Program-made: the position numbers and the translations under genes
Part shown: piece by piece, positions 1 through 7,546 of the stretch
Position numbering within the stretch: the stretch's first letter is position 1
How the letters are laid out: each line of letters begins with the position of its first letter
Notes under the pieces: model-generated
The model's input: only the letters and a program-made list of their open reading frames with translations
What the model was told of the DNA's origin: nothing
Databases searched by the model: none
Assembly: GCA_027489875.1 (NCBI GenBank)
Contig: JAIXZE010000159.1
Coordinates: forward strand, 1 to 47,541
Source: Verrucomicrobiales bacterium
Lineage (GTDB): Bacteria; Verrucomicrobiota; Verrucomicrobiia; Limisphaerales; UBA9464
Reading direction: 5' to 3'
DNA length: 47,541 nucleotides

Positions 1-1025
1 GCCGCCCGATGCGCCGCCTCGGCCAACACCAACGCCATCGGGTCCGCCAACCCCACGTCCTCCGCCGCATGGACCAGCAACCGCCGCGTGATGAATCGGG
101 GATCTTCCCCCGCATGGATCATCTTGGCCAACCAGTACAGCGCCGCATCCGGATCGCTCCCGCGCATCGACTTGATGAAGGCACTTGCCGTGTCGTAGTG
201 GGCGTCGCCATCCCCGTCGTACACCACCGCCTTCTTCTGGATGCATTGCTCCGCCACGGCCAGGTCGATGCGGATCCGCCCGTCTTCGCCGGGATCGGTC
301 GTCAGCGCCGCAATCTCCAGCGAGTTCAAGGCCTTCCGCCCGTCGCCATCGGCCACCCGCGCCAGATGCGCCAGCGCCTCTTCGGCGACCTCCAACGGCA
401 TGTGGCCCAACCCCCGCTCCTCATCCGAAAGCGCCCGCCGCATCAAGGCCGTCAGGTCGGCTTCCGCGAGCGGCCGCAACTCGAAGACCTGCGAACGGGA
501 CACCAAGGGTGAATTGACGAAGAAGAAGGGGTTGTGCGTCGTGGCCCCGATCAACCGCACCACGCCACTTTCCACGTCCGGCAGGAGGACATCCTGCTGT
601 GCCCGGTTGAAGCGGTGGATCTCATCGATGAACAGCAGCGTGGGATGGCCCGTGTTCTGCAATCGATGCCCGGCCCCCTGCAACACCCGTCGAAGGTCCG
701 CGACCGTGGCTTCCACCCCGTTCAACCGCTCGAACTTCACCCGCGTGCGAAGTGCGATCAGTTGCGCCAGCGATGTCTTTCCCGTGCCCGGTGGACCAAA
801 CAGGATCAACGACTGGATCCGATCGGCTTCCAACGCCCGGCGCAACAATTGGCCCGGGCCAAGAATGTGGCTCTGGCCGGCGTACTCTTCGAGTGTCCGC
901 GGCCGCATCCGGGCCGCCAGGGGTGCCGCCCGTGTGGGTCCGGGTTCGCCGGTTCCCGGAACGCCCGGTTCCGCGCCGCGGCCTTCTGCCGGGGGCGGGG
1001 TTCCAAAGAAATCGGGCTGCGACAT
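1..1025 (-). CDS. rarA: Replication-associated recombination protein RarA (MgsA), C-terminus off the window
   Basis: AAA+ ATPase of the RarA/MgsA/WRNIP1 family, which acts at stalled replication forks. The start ATG is at 1025 on the minus strand and about 341 codons are visible before the left edge, so the C-terminal tetramerisation part is missing. After a Pro/Gly-rich N-terminus (about residues 8-30) comes the family motif RPRTLEEYAGQSHILGPG, then Walker A GPPGTGKT at 77-84, Walker B LLFIDEIHRFN near 128, and sensor region GATTHNPFFFVNSPLVSRS. The text continues RFITRRLLVHAAEDVGLADP, typical of RarA. The gene follows a probable 6S RNA on the same strand, a neighbourhood I recall for this family in other bacteria. 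Identification is secure; only completeness is limited by the window. Confidence 0.95.
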   Translation of the reverse strand, partial: MSQPDFFGTPPPAEGRGAEPGVPGTGEPGPTRAAPLAARMRPRTLEEYAGQSHILGPGQLLRRALEADRIQSLILFGPPGTGKTSLAQLIALRTRVKFERLNGVEATVADLRRVLQGAGHRLQNTGHPTLLFIDEIHRFNRAQQDVLLPDVESGVVRLIGATTHNPFFFVNSPLVSRSQVFELRPLAEADLTALMRRALSDEERGLGHMPLEVAEEALAHLARVADGDGRKALNSLEIAALTTDPGEDGRIRIDLAVAEQCIQKKAVVYDGDGDAHYDTASAFIKSMRGSDPDAALYWLAKMIHAGEDPRFITRRLLVHAAEDVGLADPMALVLAEAAHRA

Positions 1026-1074
1026 GACGCCCGACATCGGAGCGGCAAACACCGCTCCGGTGAAAGAAAGAAAT

Positions 1075-1246
1075 CCCCACCCTGGCCGTGAAGAGCAGTC
1101 CCTTCTACCTGAGGAACTAGGTGGGAACCGCGTGGCTTCGCCGCCTTCCAGTGAAGGCATGACGTTGAATATGCCGGCGCTTACGTTCCCGTAGCTTTTG
1201 ACAAGGTCGAAGGACATTGCCCCGATGCACGCACCGGGCAGGGATA
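1075..1246 (-). ncRNA. ssrS: Probable 6S RNA (ssrS)
   Basis: The stretch between rarA and the glycosyltransferase has no good reading frame but carries 6S-like features on the minus strand. Near the 3' half is GCCACGCGGTTCCCACCT, close to the conserved 3' side of the 6S central bubble. The ends can pair: CCCTGCCCGGTG at about 1229-1242 is complementary, with one mismatch and one bulge, to CACGGCCAGGG near 1080-1090, forming a closing stem. GGGAACGTAAGCGCC lies on the 5' side of the internal region. The length of about 170 nt and the position directly upstream of rarA both fit 6S RNA, which binds the housekeeping RNA polymerase holoenzyme. Ends are approximate and no covariance search was possible. 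Confidence 0.66.
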
Positions 1247-1357
1247 AATCGAAAAGAACAAAACCCACCGCCTCCTTCGCCCACATCCCGTCCCGGCACA
1301 AGCCATTTTCCCGACGAATCTCGACCCGCACCCCCACTTCACCCCATTCTTTCCCTC

Positions 1358-2563
1358 GTGTCCGATGCCCGCCGCATCCGTGTCCTCCTCGTCGATCACG
1401 TCTCCAAGGTCCTTGGGGGCGCGGAGGTCAACATCCTCGAACTGCTCGCCCACCCCGGCGTCCGCGAACACTGGGACGTCACCGTCGCCTGTGCTCCGGA
1501 CAGTCCGCTCGCCCGGGCGATCGACCCGCTGGGGTGGCCCCGACGCGATCATGCCTTTGCCCCGGCCCTGAACGAGCTGCGCGTGGTGGGCCGGCGATTC
1601 AGTCCGATGGCCAAGATCCGTGCCTGGCAGGAACTCAACCGCGCCACCAACCGCCTCAAGGTCCTTGCCACGGATCTCCGTCCAGACGTTCTCCTCTCCT
1701 GCACCAACAAGGATCACTTCGCCGCAGGCGCGGCGGCCCTCGCCCTCTCCATCCCTTCGGCCTGGTGGGTCAACGACATCCTTTCCTCGGACTTCTTCGG
1801 CTGGCCCGTCCGCCGGGCCTTCGTCTCCCGAGCGCGCCGCCTCCAACCCCACCTCGCCGCCGTATCCGAGTTCGGCCGCGCCGCCCTGCTGAAGGAAGGC
1901 GTCCCCGCATCCGCCGTACGGACCGTGCACAACGGAATTCCGCTCGACCGATATCAACGCGATTCAAAACGCCCCCTTCGCGCCTTCCTCAAGGTCGCGG
2001 AAGGTGTTCCCCTGATCGGCATCGTGGGACGCCTCACCCCATGGAAGGGACAGGACATCTTCCTCCGCATTGCCCAGCAATGGGCCCAGCAGGGGCGCCC
2101 CGGCCACTTCGCCATCATCGGCGGTGCCTTCAACGAGGATGCCCCCTTCGAGGCGCACCTCCATGATTTCGTCCGCCTCCACGGTCTCGCCGACCGCGTC
2201 CATTTCGTTCCCTTCCAACCCAACATCGTCTCCACCATCTCCTCCCTCGACGCCCTCATCCACGCGTCCACCAAGCCCGAACCCTTCGGCCGGGTCCTCA
2301 TCGAAGCCATGGCGGTCGGTGTCCCCGTGCTCGGCGCCCGCGCCGGCGGCGTCCCCGAGATCATCACCGACAACGTCGACGGGGCGTTGGTCCCTGCCGG
2401 CGACGTAGCCGGTTACGTGCGCACCCTCACCCGCCTGTTTTCGGATCCGGAGGTCTCGGCCCGTTGGACCGCGGCGGGCAGTCGCACCGTCCGCGAACGT
2501 TTTGGAATGCATCGGGTCTTCGAGGACTGGCACACCCTTCTCGCGGAAGCGGTCGCGGACTGA
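1358..2563 (+). CDS. Glycosyltransferase family 4 (GT-B fold)
   Basis: Retaining GT4-type glycosyltransferase of about 401 residues, probably adding a sugar from a nucleotide donor to a cell-surface polymer or lipid. The N-terminal acceptor domain begins RIRVLLVDHVSKVLGGAEVN, with the usual GGAE loop. The C-terminal donor domain starts near LIGIVGRLTPWKGQDIFL and contains the EX7E motif in EPFGRVLIEAMAVGVPVLG, followed by GGVPEIITDNVDG. I chose the GTG at 1358 because the preceding in-frame residues are Pro/Ser-rich, unlike the family, and the fold begins 6 residues after it. An ATG at 1217 is the alternative. Donor and acceptor cannot be inferred, because no other envelope-sugar genes lie beside it. 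Confidence 0.88.
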   Translation: MSDARRIRVLLVDHVSKVLGGAEVNILELLAHPGVREHWDVTVACAPDSPLARAIDPLGWPRRDHAFAPALNELRVVGRRFSPMAKIRAWQELNRATNRLKVLATDLRPDVLLSCTNKDHFAAGAAALALSIPSAWWVNDILSSDFFGWPVRRAFVSRARRLQPHLAAVSEFGRAALLKEGVPASAVRTVHNGIPLDRYQRDSKRPLRAFLKVAEGVPLIGIVGRLTPWKGQDIFLRIAQQWAQQGRPGHFAIIGGAFNEDAPFEAHLHDFVRLHGLADRVHFVPFQPNIVSTISSLDALIHASTKPEPFGRVLIEAMAVGVPVLGARAGGVPEIITDNVDGALVPAGDVAGYVRTLTRLFSDPEVSARWTAAGSRTVRERFGMHRVFEDWHTLLAEAVAD

Positions 2564-2576
2564 AGACACAACCGGC

Positions 2577-2709
2577 GGGCGCATCTTGCGCTACCCCGTT
2601 TTGGAAAGGATTCGGGGCGGCGATGTCCTCATCGCCTTGGGAATGGCTTTGGAACGGCGACGAGGACGTCGTCACCCCGTTGCTGCGGGGGCAGTGTCAG
2701 GATGCGCCC
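2577..2709. repeat. Intergenic inverted-repeat element, copy A (both arms)
   Basis: This 133-bp non-coding block starts with GGGCGCATCTTG and ends with CAGGATGCGCCC. Its two arms are imperfect reverse complements: each contains a CCCCGTT run followed by GGCGA(T/C)GTCCTC(A/G)TCGCC. The arms meet at a short spacer near 2637-2660. Related arms occur at 3614-3670, 9718-9851 and 42126-42183. No transposase is nearby, so it looks like a MITE/BIME-type passenger repeat. It lies between the glycosyltransferase stop and tRNA-Gln and could also form a transcript-end hairpin. Confidence 0.75.
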
Positions 2710-2776
2710 ACAAATCGCGAAAACTGAACTTTGGGATTGCCCCCAATGCGCTCAGGCATACCTTCCCCGGCGCGCT

Positions 2777-2850
2777 TGGGCGATGGTGTAAAGGTAGCAC
2801 AGGGGTCTTTGGAGCCCTTAGTCATGGTTCGAATCCATGTCGCCCAGCCA
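2777..2850 (+). tRNA. tRNA-Gln (anticodon TTG)
   Basis: A cloverleaf can be drawn. The acceptor stem pairs TGGGCGA with TCGCCCA, and the discriminator G and CCA are encoded in the DNA. The D arm includes GTGTAAAGGTAGCAC. The anticodon loop CTTTGGA gives anticodon TTG, on a stem of GGGGT with GCCCT that has G-U pairs at both ends. The T arm is CATGG-TTCGAAT-CCATG. The TGGG...CCCAGCCA ends match bacterial glutamine tRNAs. Confidence 0.93.
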
Positions 2851-2892
2851 ACTCAACCGGCTCCCCCTCCCCCACACGGGTACTGAATCGCT

Positions 2893-3540
2893 TCAGTCGT
2901 CACCCAGTTCCGCACGCACCTGCTCCACTTCGCGGCGGAGTGACTTTCCCACGCGATGCTTCGCGAGATACGCCTCGGCTGCACTCGCTCCGGTGGCGCG
3001 GCACACATCCCGCAGGCTCTGTCCCTGCAACACCAACAGATCGAAAAGCAGGAACGTCTTCGGAGCCACGCGCGTCCGCACACGATCCGCCGCCGCCCGC
3101 AGCAACGTCGTTTCCCACTCCTTTTCCCACGCCTTTCCCAAGGCTTCCTCCGCCTTCGGATCGGGGATGCGCTCGATGAAATCGGTCTGGGACGACGGCT
3201 CCACGGCCCTCGGTGCTTCCTCCATGCCCTTGTCGCGGCGGGCCACCCGACGCCAGTGATCGGCGATCCGCGACCGGACGTTCAACCGCAGCCAGGCCTT
3301 GAACGAACCGCGCGCCGGGTCGTATTCGAATCCCGGCAGCTTCTTCGCCACCGCCAACAACGTCTCCTGCGCCACGTCATCCGCTTCGGATTCCGGCAAC
3401 CCCGATTGCCGCGCGACGTTGCGGATCAAGGGCCCGTACAACGCATGGAACTCCCGCCAGCCTTCGTCGTCGCCCCAGTCGCGAACCCGCGCCAGCAAGC
3501 TCGCCCGTGTTGCTTTCTCGCCGCCGTCCTCGTTGCGCAT
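2893..3540 (-). CDS. ECF-type RNA polymerase sigma factor
   Basis: Sigma-70 family protein of the small extracytoplasmic-function type, about 215 residues. Region 2 is visible as WREFHALYGPLIRNVARQSG, then DDVAQETLLAVAKKLPGFEY and FKAWLRLNVRSRIADHWRR. Region 4 is a degenerate helix-turn-helix around LLFDLLVLQGQSLRDVCRAT and ASAAEAYLAKHRV. The ATG at 3540 is chosen because residues just upstream are Pro/Gly/Arg-rich and run into repeat sequence. A long linker (about residues 90-135) separates regions 2 and 4. No anti-sigma gene adjoins it: upstream on the same strand is a beta-helix protein, downstream a convergent tRNA. Its target regulon is unknown. Confidence 0.88.
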   Translation of the reverse strand: MRNEDGGEKATRASLLARVRDWGDDEGWREFHALYGPLIRNVARQSGLPESEADDVAQETLLAVAKKLPGFEYDPARGSFKAWLRLNVRSRIADHWRRVARRDKGMEEAPRAVEPSSQTDFIERIPDPKAEEALGKAWEKEWETTLLRAAADRVRTRVAPKTFLLFDLLVLQGQSLRDVCRATGASAAEAYLAKHRVGKSLRREVEQVRAELGDD

Positions 3541-3613
3541 ACCCCCATCATCCGGTTCCGTCCCTCGCGATCTTGCAAGCCCCTTCCTGATTTCCGAAGA
3601 CCGCGGTCGCGTC

Positions 3614-3670
3614 ATGATGCGGCCCCTGTTTGAAAACAGGATCGAGGTGGCGACGTCCTCGTCGCCTTGC
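3614..3670. repeat. Intergenic repeat, copy D (single arm)
   Basis: A single arm of the inverted-repeat family: GGTGGCGACGTCCTCGTCGCC preceded by a CCTGTTTGAAAACAGG hairpin and a GATGCGG remnant of the usual terminal GGGCGCATC. It lies between the beta-helix protein stop and the ECF sigma start. Its second arm is missing or too degenerate to recognise. Confidence 0.6.
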
Positions 3671-3692
3671 GAAAAGGCATGGGAGACCGCCC

Positions 3693-5450
3693 CTACGGCA
3701 ACAACGCGCCGACTACGACCGCCCCCCCGCGGGTTCGCCCTGCCCGATCCACCGGAATCCGATTCTCCAGCAAACCTGTCGGGACGGGCGGTGTCGTTGG
3801 GGCATCCGCCCACTGGAACGTCGGGATGGGGACTCCGGGAAACGCGGCCATCGTTGAACCGCTGACCGGGCGGAAATCCCCGGTCTCCGGGGACACGAAC
3901 GCCGGCGCGATGCGGTTCACCGCATTCTCGCTGCGGATCAATTCCGGCGTGCAATCCCCGGAGACGCACCCTTCATCCGGATCGCCCACGCCCAGTTCGG
4001 TGCTTTCAGGAAGGTTCCAGAACACATTCCCACGGAAGCGCAGGTCGTCGTCGGCACGGGCCGGCGATGGCACGTTGCTTCCCTCCGGCGTGTCCACCGG
4101 ACCGGCAACCATCAGCAACTGCCACCGCACCGTGAAACCCGGCGGATTCGCGAACACATTGTTGTACACCCAGACGTGACGGTTCGGGATGAACTGGCCT
4201 TCCTCACCGCCCGTTCCCCACCCCCCCGCGAGCCGCAACGGCTCACACAAACCCACCTGTCCCCCGTCACATCCGCGGCGCCCATGGACCGCCTCGAAAA
4301 GGTGACTGCGGCTCCCGATGCGCCAGCAGGTATTGTGGGCAAACAGGATGTTGTATCCGCCATTCACGCCCAACCCCGCGCCCTCGCAGTCGTGCACGAG
4401 GTTGTTGAAGACCTTCACGTCGTACGCCTCGTAATGAAGGTACGGCGGAACCATGAACTGGAATCCGCTGCCCTGGCCCGCCGTGAACCCACCCGTGCCA
4501 CAACCAAAGATCTCGTTGTCCGCCACGATCCAATGCGCCGATCCCCCCTTCAAGTACGCCCCCCAGTCCGCCGCATTCCCGATCCGGCAGCGCACGATGT
4601 GCCCATGTTGTACGCCGACGACGTCGATGCAGTTGTCTCCTGCGTCCGTGATCTCGCAATCCTCGATATAGCAGTGCCGGCTCTGGTTCAGCTTCAGCGT
4701 CTCGTCCTGCCCCTCCGATCGCACCGAGGCCAACCGCAGCCGCCGCAACAGAATGAAGTCGCACCCCTCACACTGCATCGCGTCCCCACCGTCCACCCGC
4801 ACCTGCAAATCCTGAACCGCCACGTGGCCGCAACCCACGAATTGCAGCGATCCTTGGTCTCCCTGCGGTGTTGGACGGAACACCACCGTCCCGGGCCCAT
4901 CCGCCGGCTCGATCAGGATCGGCCGCGCCTCCGTACCTCGACGATTCTCCAGATACGCCCCCCGATGCGTGCCCGGAAGCAGCCGGAATCGCAACGCCTC
5001 CGTCTGGGTCCCCTCCGGAAAGCTCCTCCATGCCGCCGCCAGGGTCCGGAACGCACGCCCACGCGTCCGGCCCCGTAGTCCATCCTCCCCGTCATCCACT
5101 CCACCCACAGGATCGACCCAGACATCGCGCCAGACCGCCGGTTCCCGAAACGCGTACGCGAGGCGTGTGGCGGTCGCCCCCTCGACCAACCGATAGAACC
5201 GAACCAATCCGCCGCGCAGATCGCGGACGCGCACCAGGCCCGGTTCCTCGACCCGCTCCACCCCAATTCCGGAAGCAAGGACCCAGGGCCCCGTCAACCG
5301 TTCGGCACTCTCCAAGACCTGACCCGCCGCCGACCACCGGAGCTCGGGTACCCCGAGTGGATCCACGCCCACGGTGAGTTCCGCCCGGACCGCACTCGGG
5401 ACCGCCGTCATCGCTGCCAACAAACCTGCCAGCCAACCCTTGGACTTCAT
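3693..5450 (-). CDS. Exported right-handed parallel beta-helix protein
   Basis: A 585-residue protein with a Sec signal peptide (MKSKGWLAGLLAAMTAVPSAVRA). Residues about 25-95 form a short module ending GGLVRFYRLV, which resembles modules in three other exported proteins of this window. Then come a DUF1565-like start (VDPVGGVDDGEDGLRGRTRG with FRTLAAAWRSFPEG) and a parallel beta-helix core (about residues 150-450) with recurring HIVRCRIGNAADWGAY, HWIVADNEIFGCG and VKVFNNLVHDCEGAGLG strands. Such folds are typical of polysaccharide lyases, hydrolases and sugar epimerases, but I recognise no specific catalytic set. A role in carbohydrate binding or cleavage outside the cytoplasm is plausible but unproven. 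It sits alone on the minus strand, diverging from the small membrane peptide gene. Confidence 0.85.
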   Translation of the reverse strand: MKSKGWLAGLLAAMTAVPSAVRAELTVGVDPLGVPELRWSAAGQVLESAERLTGPWVLASGIGVERVEEPGLVRVRDLRGGLVRFYRLVEGATATRLAYAFREPAVWRDVWVDPVGGVDDGEDGLRGRTRGRAFRTLAAAWRSFPEGTQTEALRFRLLPGTHRGAYLENRRGTEARPILIEPADGPGTVVFRPTPQGDQGSLQFVGCGHVAVQDLQVRVDGGDAMQCEGCDFILLRRLRLASVRSEGQDETLKLNQSRHCYIEDCEITDAGDNCIDVVGVQHGHIVRCRIGNAADWGAYLKGGSAHWIVADNEIFGCGTGGFTAGQGSGFQFMVPPYLHYEAYDVKVFNNLVHDCEGAGLGVNGGYNILFAHNTCWRIGSRSHLFEAVHGRRGCDGGQVGLCEPLRLAGGWGTGGEEGQFIPNRHVWVYNNVFANPPGFTVRWQLLMVAGPVDTPEGSNVPSPARADDDLRFRGNVFWNLPESTELGVGDPDEGCVSGDCTPELIRSENAVNRIAPAFVSPETGDFRPVSGSTMAAFPGVPIPTFQWADAPTTPPVPTGLLENRIPVDRAGRTRGGAVVVGALLP

Positions 5451-5652
5451 GCGACTTCATCCGCTGGTTTCGTCCTGGTTCTTGCAACCCGTGCTGTCGT
5501 CCCGCTTTTGGGACACCGATTCCCACGAATGGCTGCATCGACGCGGACCCGGCATCGGAAGCGTGTCCCAATGATTATTTCAACCCTTTACGGCAAATAG
5601 ACTTATGTAGATTGAACAATCCATCCAAACCCTGTTCCAACGCTCCCGAACG

Positions 5653-5668
5653 TGGCACACCGCCTGCA
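5653..5668 (+). promoter_or_regulatory. Sigma-54-like (-24/-12) promoter
   Basis: TGGCACACCGCCTGCA matches the sigma-54 consensus TGGCACG-N4-TTGCW at all but two of the fixed positions, with the invariant GG and GC at the right spacing. The predicted transcript start, about 12 nt after the GC, would be near 5679, some 25 nt before the ATG at 5705. No enhancer-binding-protein site was recognised. Confidence 0.55.
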
Positions 5669-5704
5669 ACGGTCTGACACGCGCAGTCAATCACAGCCAC
5701 ACCC

Positions 5705-5902
5705 ATGAAGACCGTCGACACAGCCGCCGCAGCCGCCCGCCGGACCCAACCCCAGCCAGCCATTGGCCGCGCCGAGGTGGTGCTCTTCGTCGCCATGGTC
5801 GCGCTGCTCGGCGTGCTCATGATCAAGACCGCCGGTGGTCCCTCACGGATCCTCCGTCTGTCCGCCGGCATCTGGAGCGCCACCGCGGAAATGATCAGCT
5901 GA
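5705..5902 (+). CDS. Small single-pass membrane protein, 65 residues
   Basis: I do not recognise a family. The N-terminus is Ala/Arg/Gln-rich and probably cytoplasmic. A hydrophobic segment, VVLFVAMVALLGVLMI, spans about residues 25-40, followed by a short amphipathic tail ending SAGIWSATAEMIS. The MKT start lies at a sensible distance from a sigma-54-like promoter, which supports its being real. A 118-codon frame on the opposite strand overlaps it but has no family features. The gene stands alone between two minus-strand genes. No clear Shine-Dalgarno motif precedes the start, so coding status is moderate. Confidence 0.5.
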   Translation: MKTVDTAAAAARRTQPQPAIGRAEVVLFVAMVALLGVLMIKTAGGPSRILRLSAGIWSATAEMIS

Positions 5903-5947
5903 AGTTCCTTCAGCCTTCCGGGTGGCTCCACGTTCCGCGGAGACCCC

Positions 5948-7099
5948 TCACGGCACCCGCACGAACTTCACGCACACCGGAGAACCCATCTTCAGTTCCT
6001 GGCCCGTGCGCTTCAGTCGGCCTGTCGCTCCGTCCACATTGAAGATCACGATGTTGTCCGTGCTCTGGTTTGCTGCCCACAGGGTCGTACCCGTCGGGTC
6101 CAGGTTGAAGTTCCGTGGCGTCTTGCCTCCCGTCGGTTCATGCCCCACCAGCGTCAACCGCCCGGTCGATCCATCGATCGAGTAGATCGCGAGGCTGTCA
6201 TGCCCCCGGTTGGATCCGTACAGGAAACGCCCGTTCGGGTGCACCACCACCTCCGCCGTCGATGAGGATCCTTGCCAGCCTTCAGGCAACGTCCCGATCG
6301 TCTGGACCGCCGTCAGGGCTCCTTTCGCGGCCCCGTATTGGAACACGGTCACCGTGGAAAGCATTTCGTTGATCACGTACGCATGGCGTCCGTTCGGATG
6401 AAACGCGAAGTGACGCGGCCCGGAACCCGGGGCCAGCGCGGGCGAGCTTTCCAGCGCCGGTGAAACCAGGCCCTTGGCCGGATCGAGCGGATAGGCGTAC
6501 ACGCGGTCGGTGCCGAGATCTGCGGCGAACGCGAACCGATTGTCCGGTGACACATTGATGGAATGCGCATGCGGCTCCTTCTGCCGCGCCGGATTGGCCG
6601 AGGATCCCCGATGCTGGATGAACGCGGTGTGCGCGCCCACGCGCCCTGCGGAATCCAATGGCAAGGAAGCCACGCTCCCACCTCCGTAATTCGCCACCAG
6701 CACCTGATGCCCCGTGCGGTCCACGACCAGATGACAGGGTCCACCGCCCACCGTGGAGGACCGACTGGTCTCCTTCAGGGCACCGCTTCGCAGATCGATC
6801 TCGAAGGCGGTCACACCTCCACCCGGCTTCCCATCAAACTGCCCAACCTCGTTCGCCGCGTACAGGCGACGTCCGTCCGGGTGCACCGCGAGGAACGTCG
6901 GATTCGCGGTTTCCGCGACCAGTCCCAACTCCTCGATCACCCCTGTCGCCGTGTCCGTACGAAACGCGTGGATTCCCTTGCTCTTGGGTCCCGTATAGGT
7001 CCCGACATAGACGAGGTATTGCTCAGCCAACGTGCTGCCAACAGGAAGTGCCATGACGCAGATCAGGGATGCCCAGCGGGCGGGTTTCAGGTGGAACAT
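5948..7099 (-). CDS. Exported lactonase-family beta-propeller protein (YbhE/Pgl-like)
   Basis: About 383 residues of the seven-bladed propeller lactonase family (6-phosphogluconolactonase YbhE, fungal cycloisomerases). Start ATG 7099 gives the signal peptide MFHLKPARWASLICVMALPV ending GSTLA. The mature protein begins EQYLVYVGTYTGPKSKGIHA, the classic family start. It continues with NPTFLAVHPDGRRLYAANEV, GGGPCHLVVDRTGHQVLVAN, KEPHAHSINVSPDNRFAFAA, GSGPRHFAFHPNGRHAYVIN and GGKTPRNFNLDPTGTTLWAA, one per blade. Export argues against a pentose-phosphate role; hydrolysis of an unknown lactone or a binding role is possible. The gene diverges from thymidine phosphorylase across a repeat-filled gap. 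Confidence 0.9.
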   Translation of the reverse strand: MFHLKPARWASLICVMALPVGSTLAEQYLVYVGTYTGPKSKGIHAFRTDTATGVIEELGLVAETANPTFLAVHPDGRRLYAANEVGQFDGKPGGGVTAFEIDLRSGALKETSRSSTVGGGPCHLVVDRTGHQVLVANYGGGSVASLPLDSAGRVGAHTAFIQHRGSSANPARQKEPHAHSINVSPDNRFAFAADLGTDRVYAYPLDPAKGLVSPALESSPALAPGSGPRHFAFHPNGRHAYVINEMLSTVTVFQYGAAKGALTAVQTIGTLPEGWQGSSSTAEVVVHPNGRFLYGSNRGHDSLAIYSIDGSTGRLTLVGHEPTGGKTPRNFNLDPTGTTLWAANQSTDNIVIFNVDGATGRLKRTGQELKMGSPVCVKFVRVP

Positions 7100-7252
7100 G
7101 ACGACATGGGATCCACACCCGCCCCCCATTGCAAGCGCACTCCCTCTGTCGCGTCTGGGATGAAAGTTTTCACCGCAGGACTCCGTCATGTGGAGTCAGT
7201 GGTTTTGCCTTTGGGGACGCATCACCCCGGACATGCATCCCGCGCCCGCCCT

Positions 7253-7460
7253 CGCCGCAACGCGGCGAACGGTGACAGCCCAGCGGTGGAGCGCAGCGGA
7301 ACCCTGGGTCACCCCACCCCATGACACCTCGCCCCAACGGGGCGAACGGCGACCACACGCACCCTGTTCCGTGTGCCCTTTCAGGGCAAAGAGACCGTGG
7401 TGTGGCGTGGTTCCCGGGGTTCCACCCCGTATTGGCTTTCACCGGTTGCCCCTTCGGGGC
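7253..7460. repeat. Cassette of short GC hairpins
   Basis: The 447-bp gap between the lactonase and thymidine phosphorylase starts holds at least five short perfect palindromes: CGCCGCAACGCGGCG near 7253, CGCCCCAACGGGGCG near 7330, GCCCTTTCAGGGC at 7375, CGGGGTTCCACCCCG at 7415 and GCCCCTTCGGGGC at 7448. A looser stem with CCCAGCGG and CCTGGG lies near 7280-7310. It has no plausible gene. I recall similar arrays as a dispersed intergenic repeat in environmental bacterial genomes. Any promoters for the divergent genes would have to lie in or beside it. Confidence 0.7.
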
Positions 7461-7546
7461 AGGCGCACGGTACGCCGAAGACGTTCCAGCGGTTAGCTTC
7501 TGGGGACTGGGAACGTGAAACTGAAATCTTCAAACTCCCCCCCACC

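Noticed and set aside
2777..2850. Reading the tRNA as lysine (TTT) by shifting the anticodon loop
   Set aside because: The shift breaks the anticodon stem; the TTG register pairs with G-U ends and the acceptor matches tRNA-Gln.
3541..3969. Upstream extension of the ECF sigma factor
   Set aside because: The added residues include repeat-derived text and antisense of the beta-helix gene; the sigma fold starts at 3540.
5575..5931. 118-codon minus-strand frame over the small membrane peptide
   Set aside because: Its start and composition are not protein-like; the plus-strand frame has a hydrophobic helix and a promoter.
7253..7460. Small proteins encoded in the hairpin cassette
   Set aside because: Frames there run through palindromes, have no start signals and change with each repeat unit.
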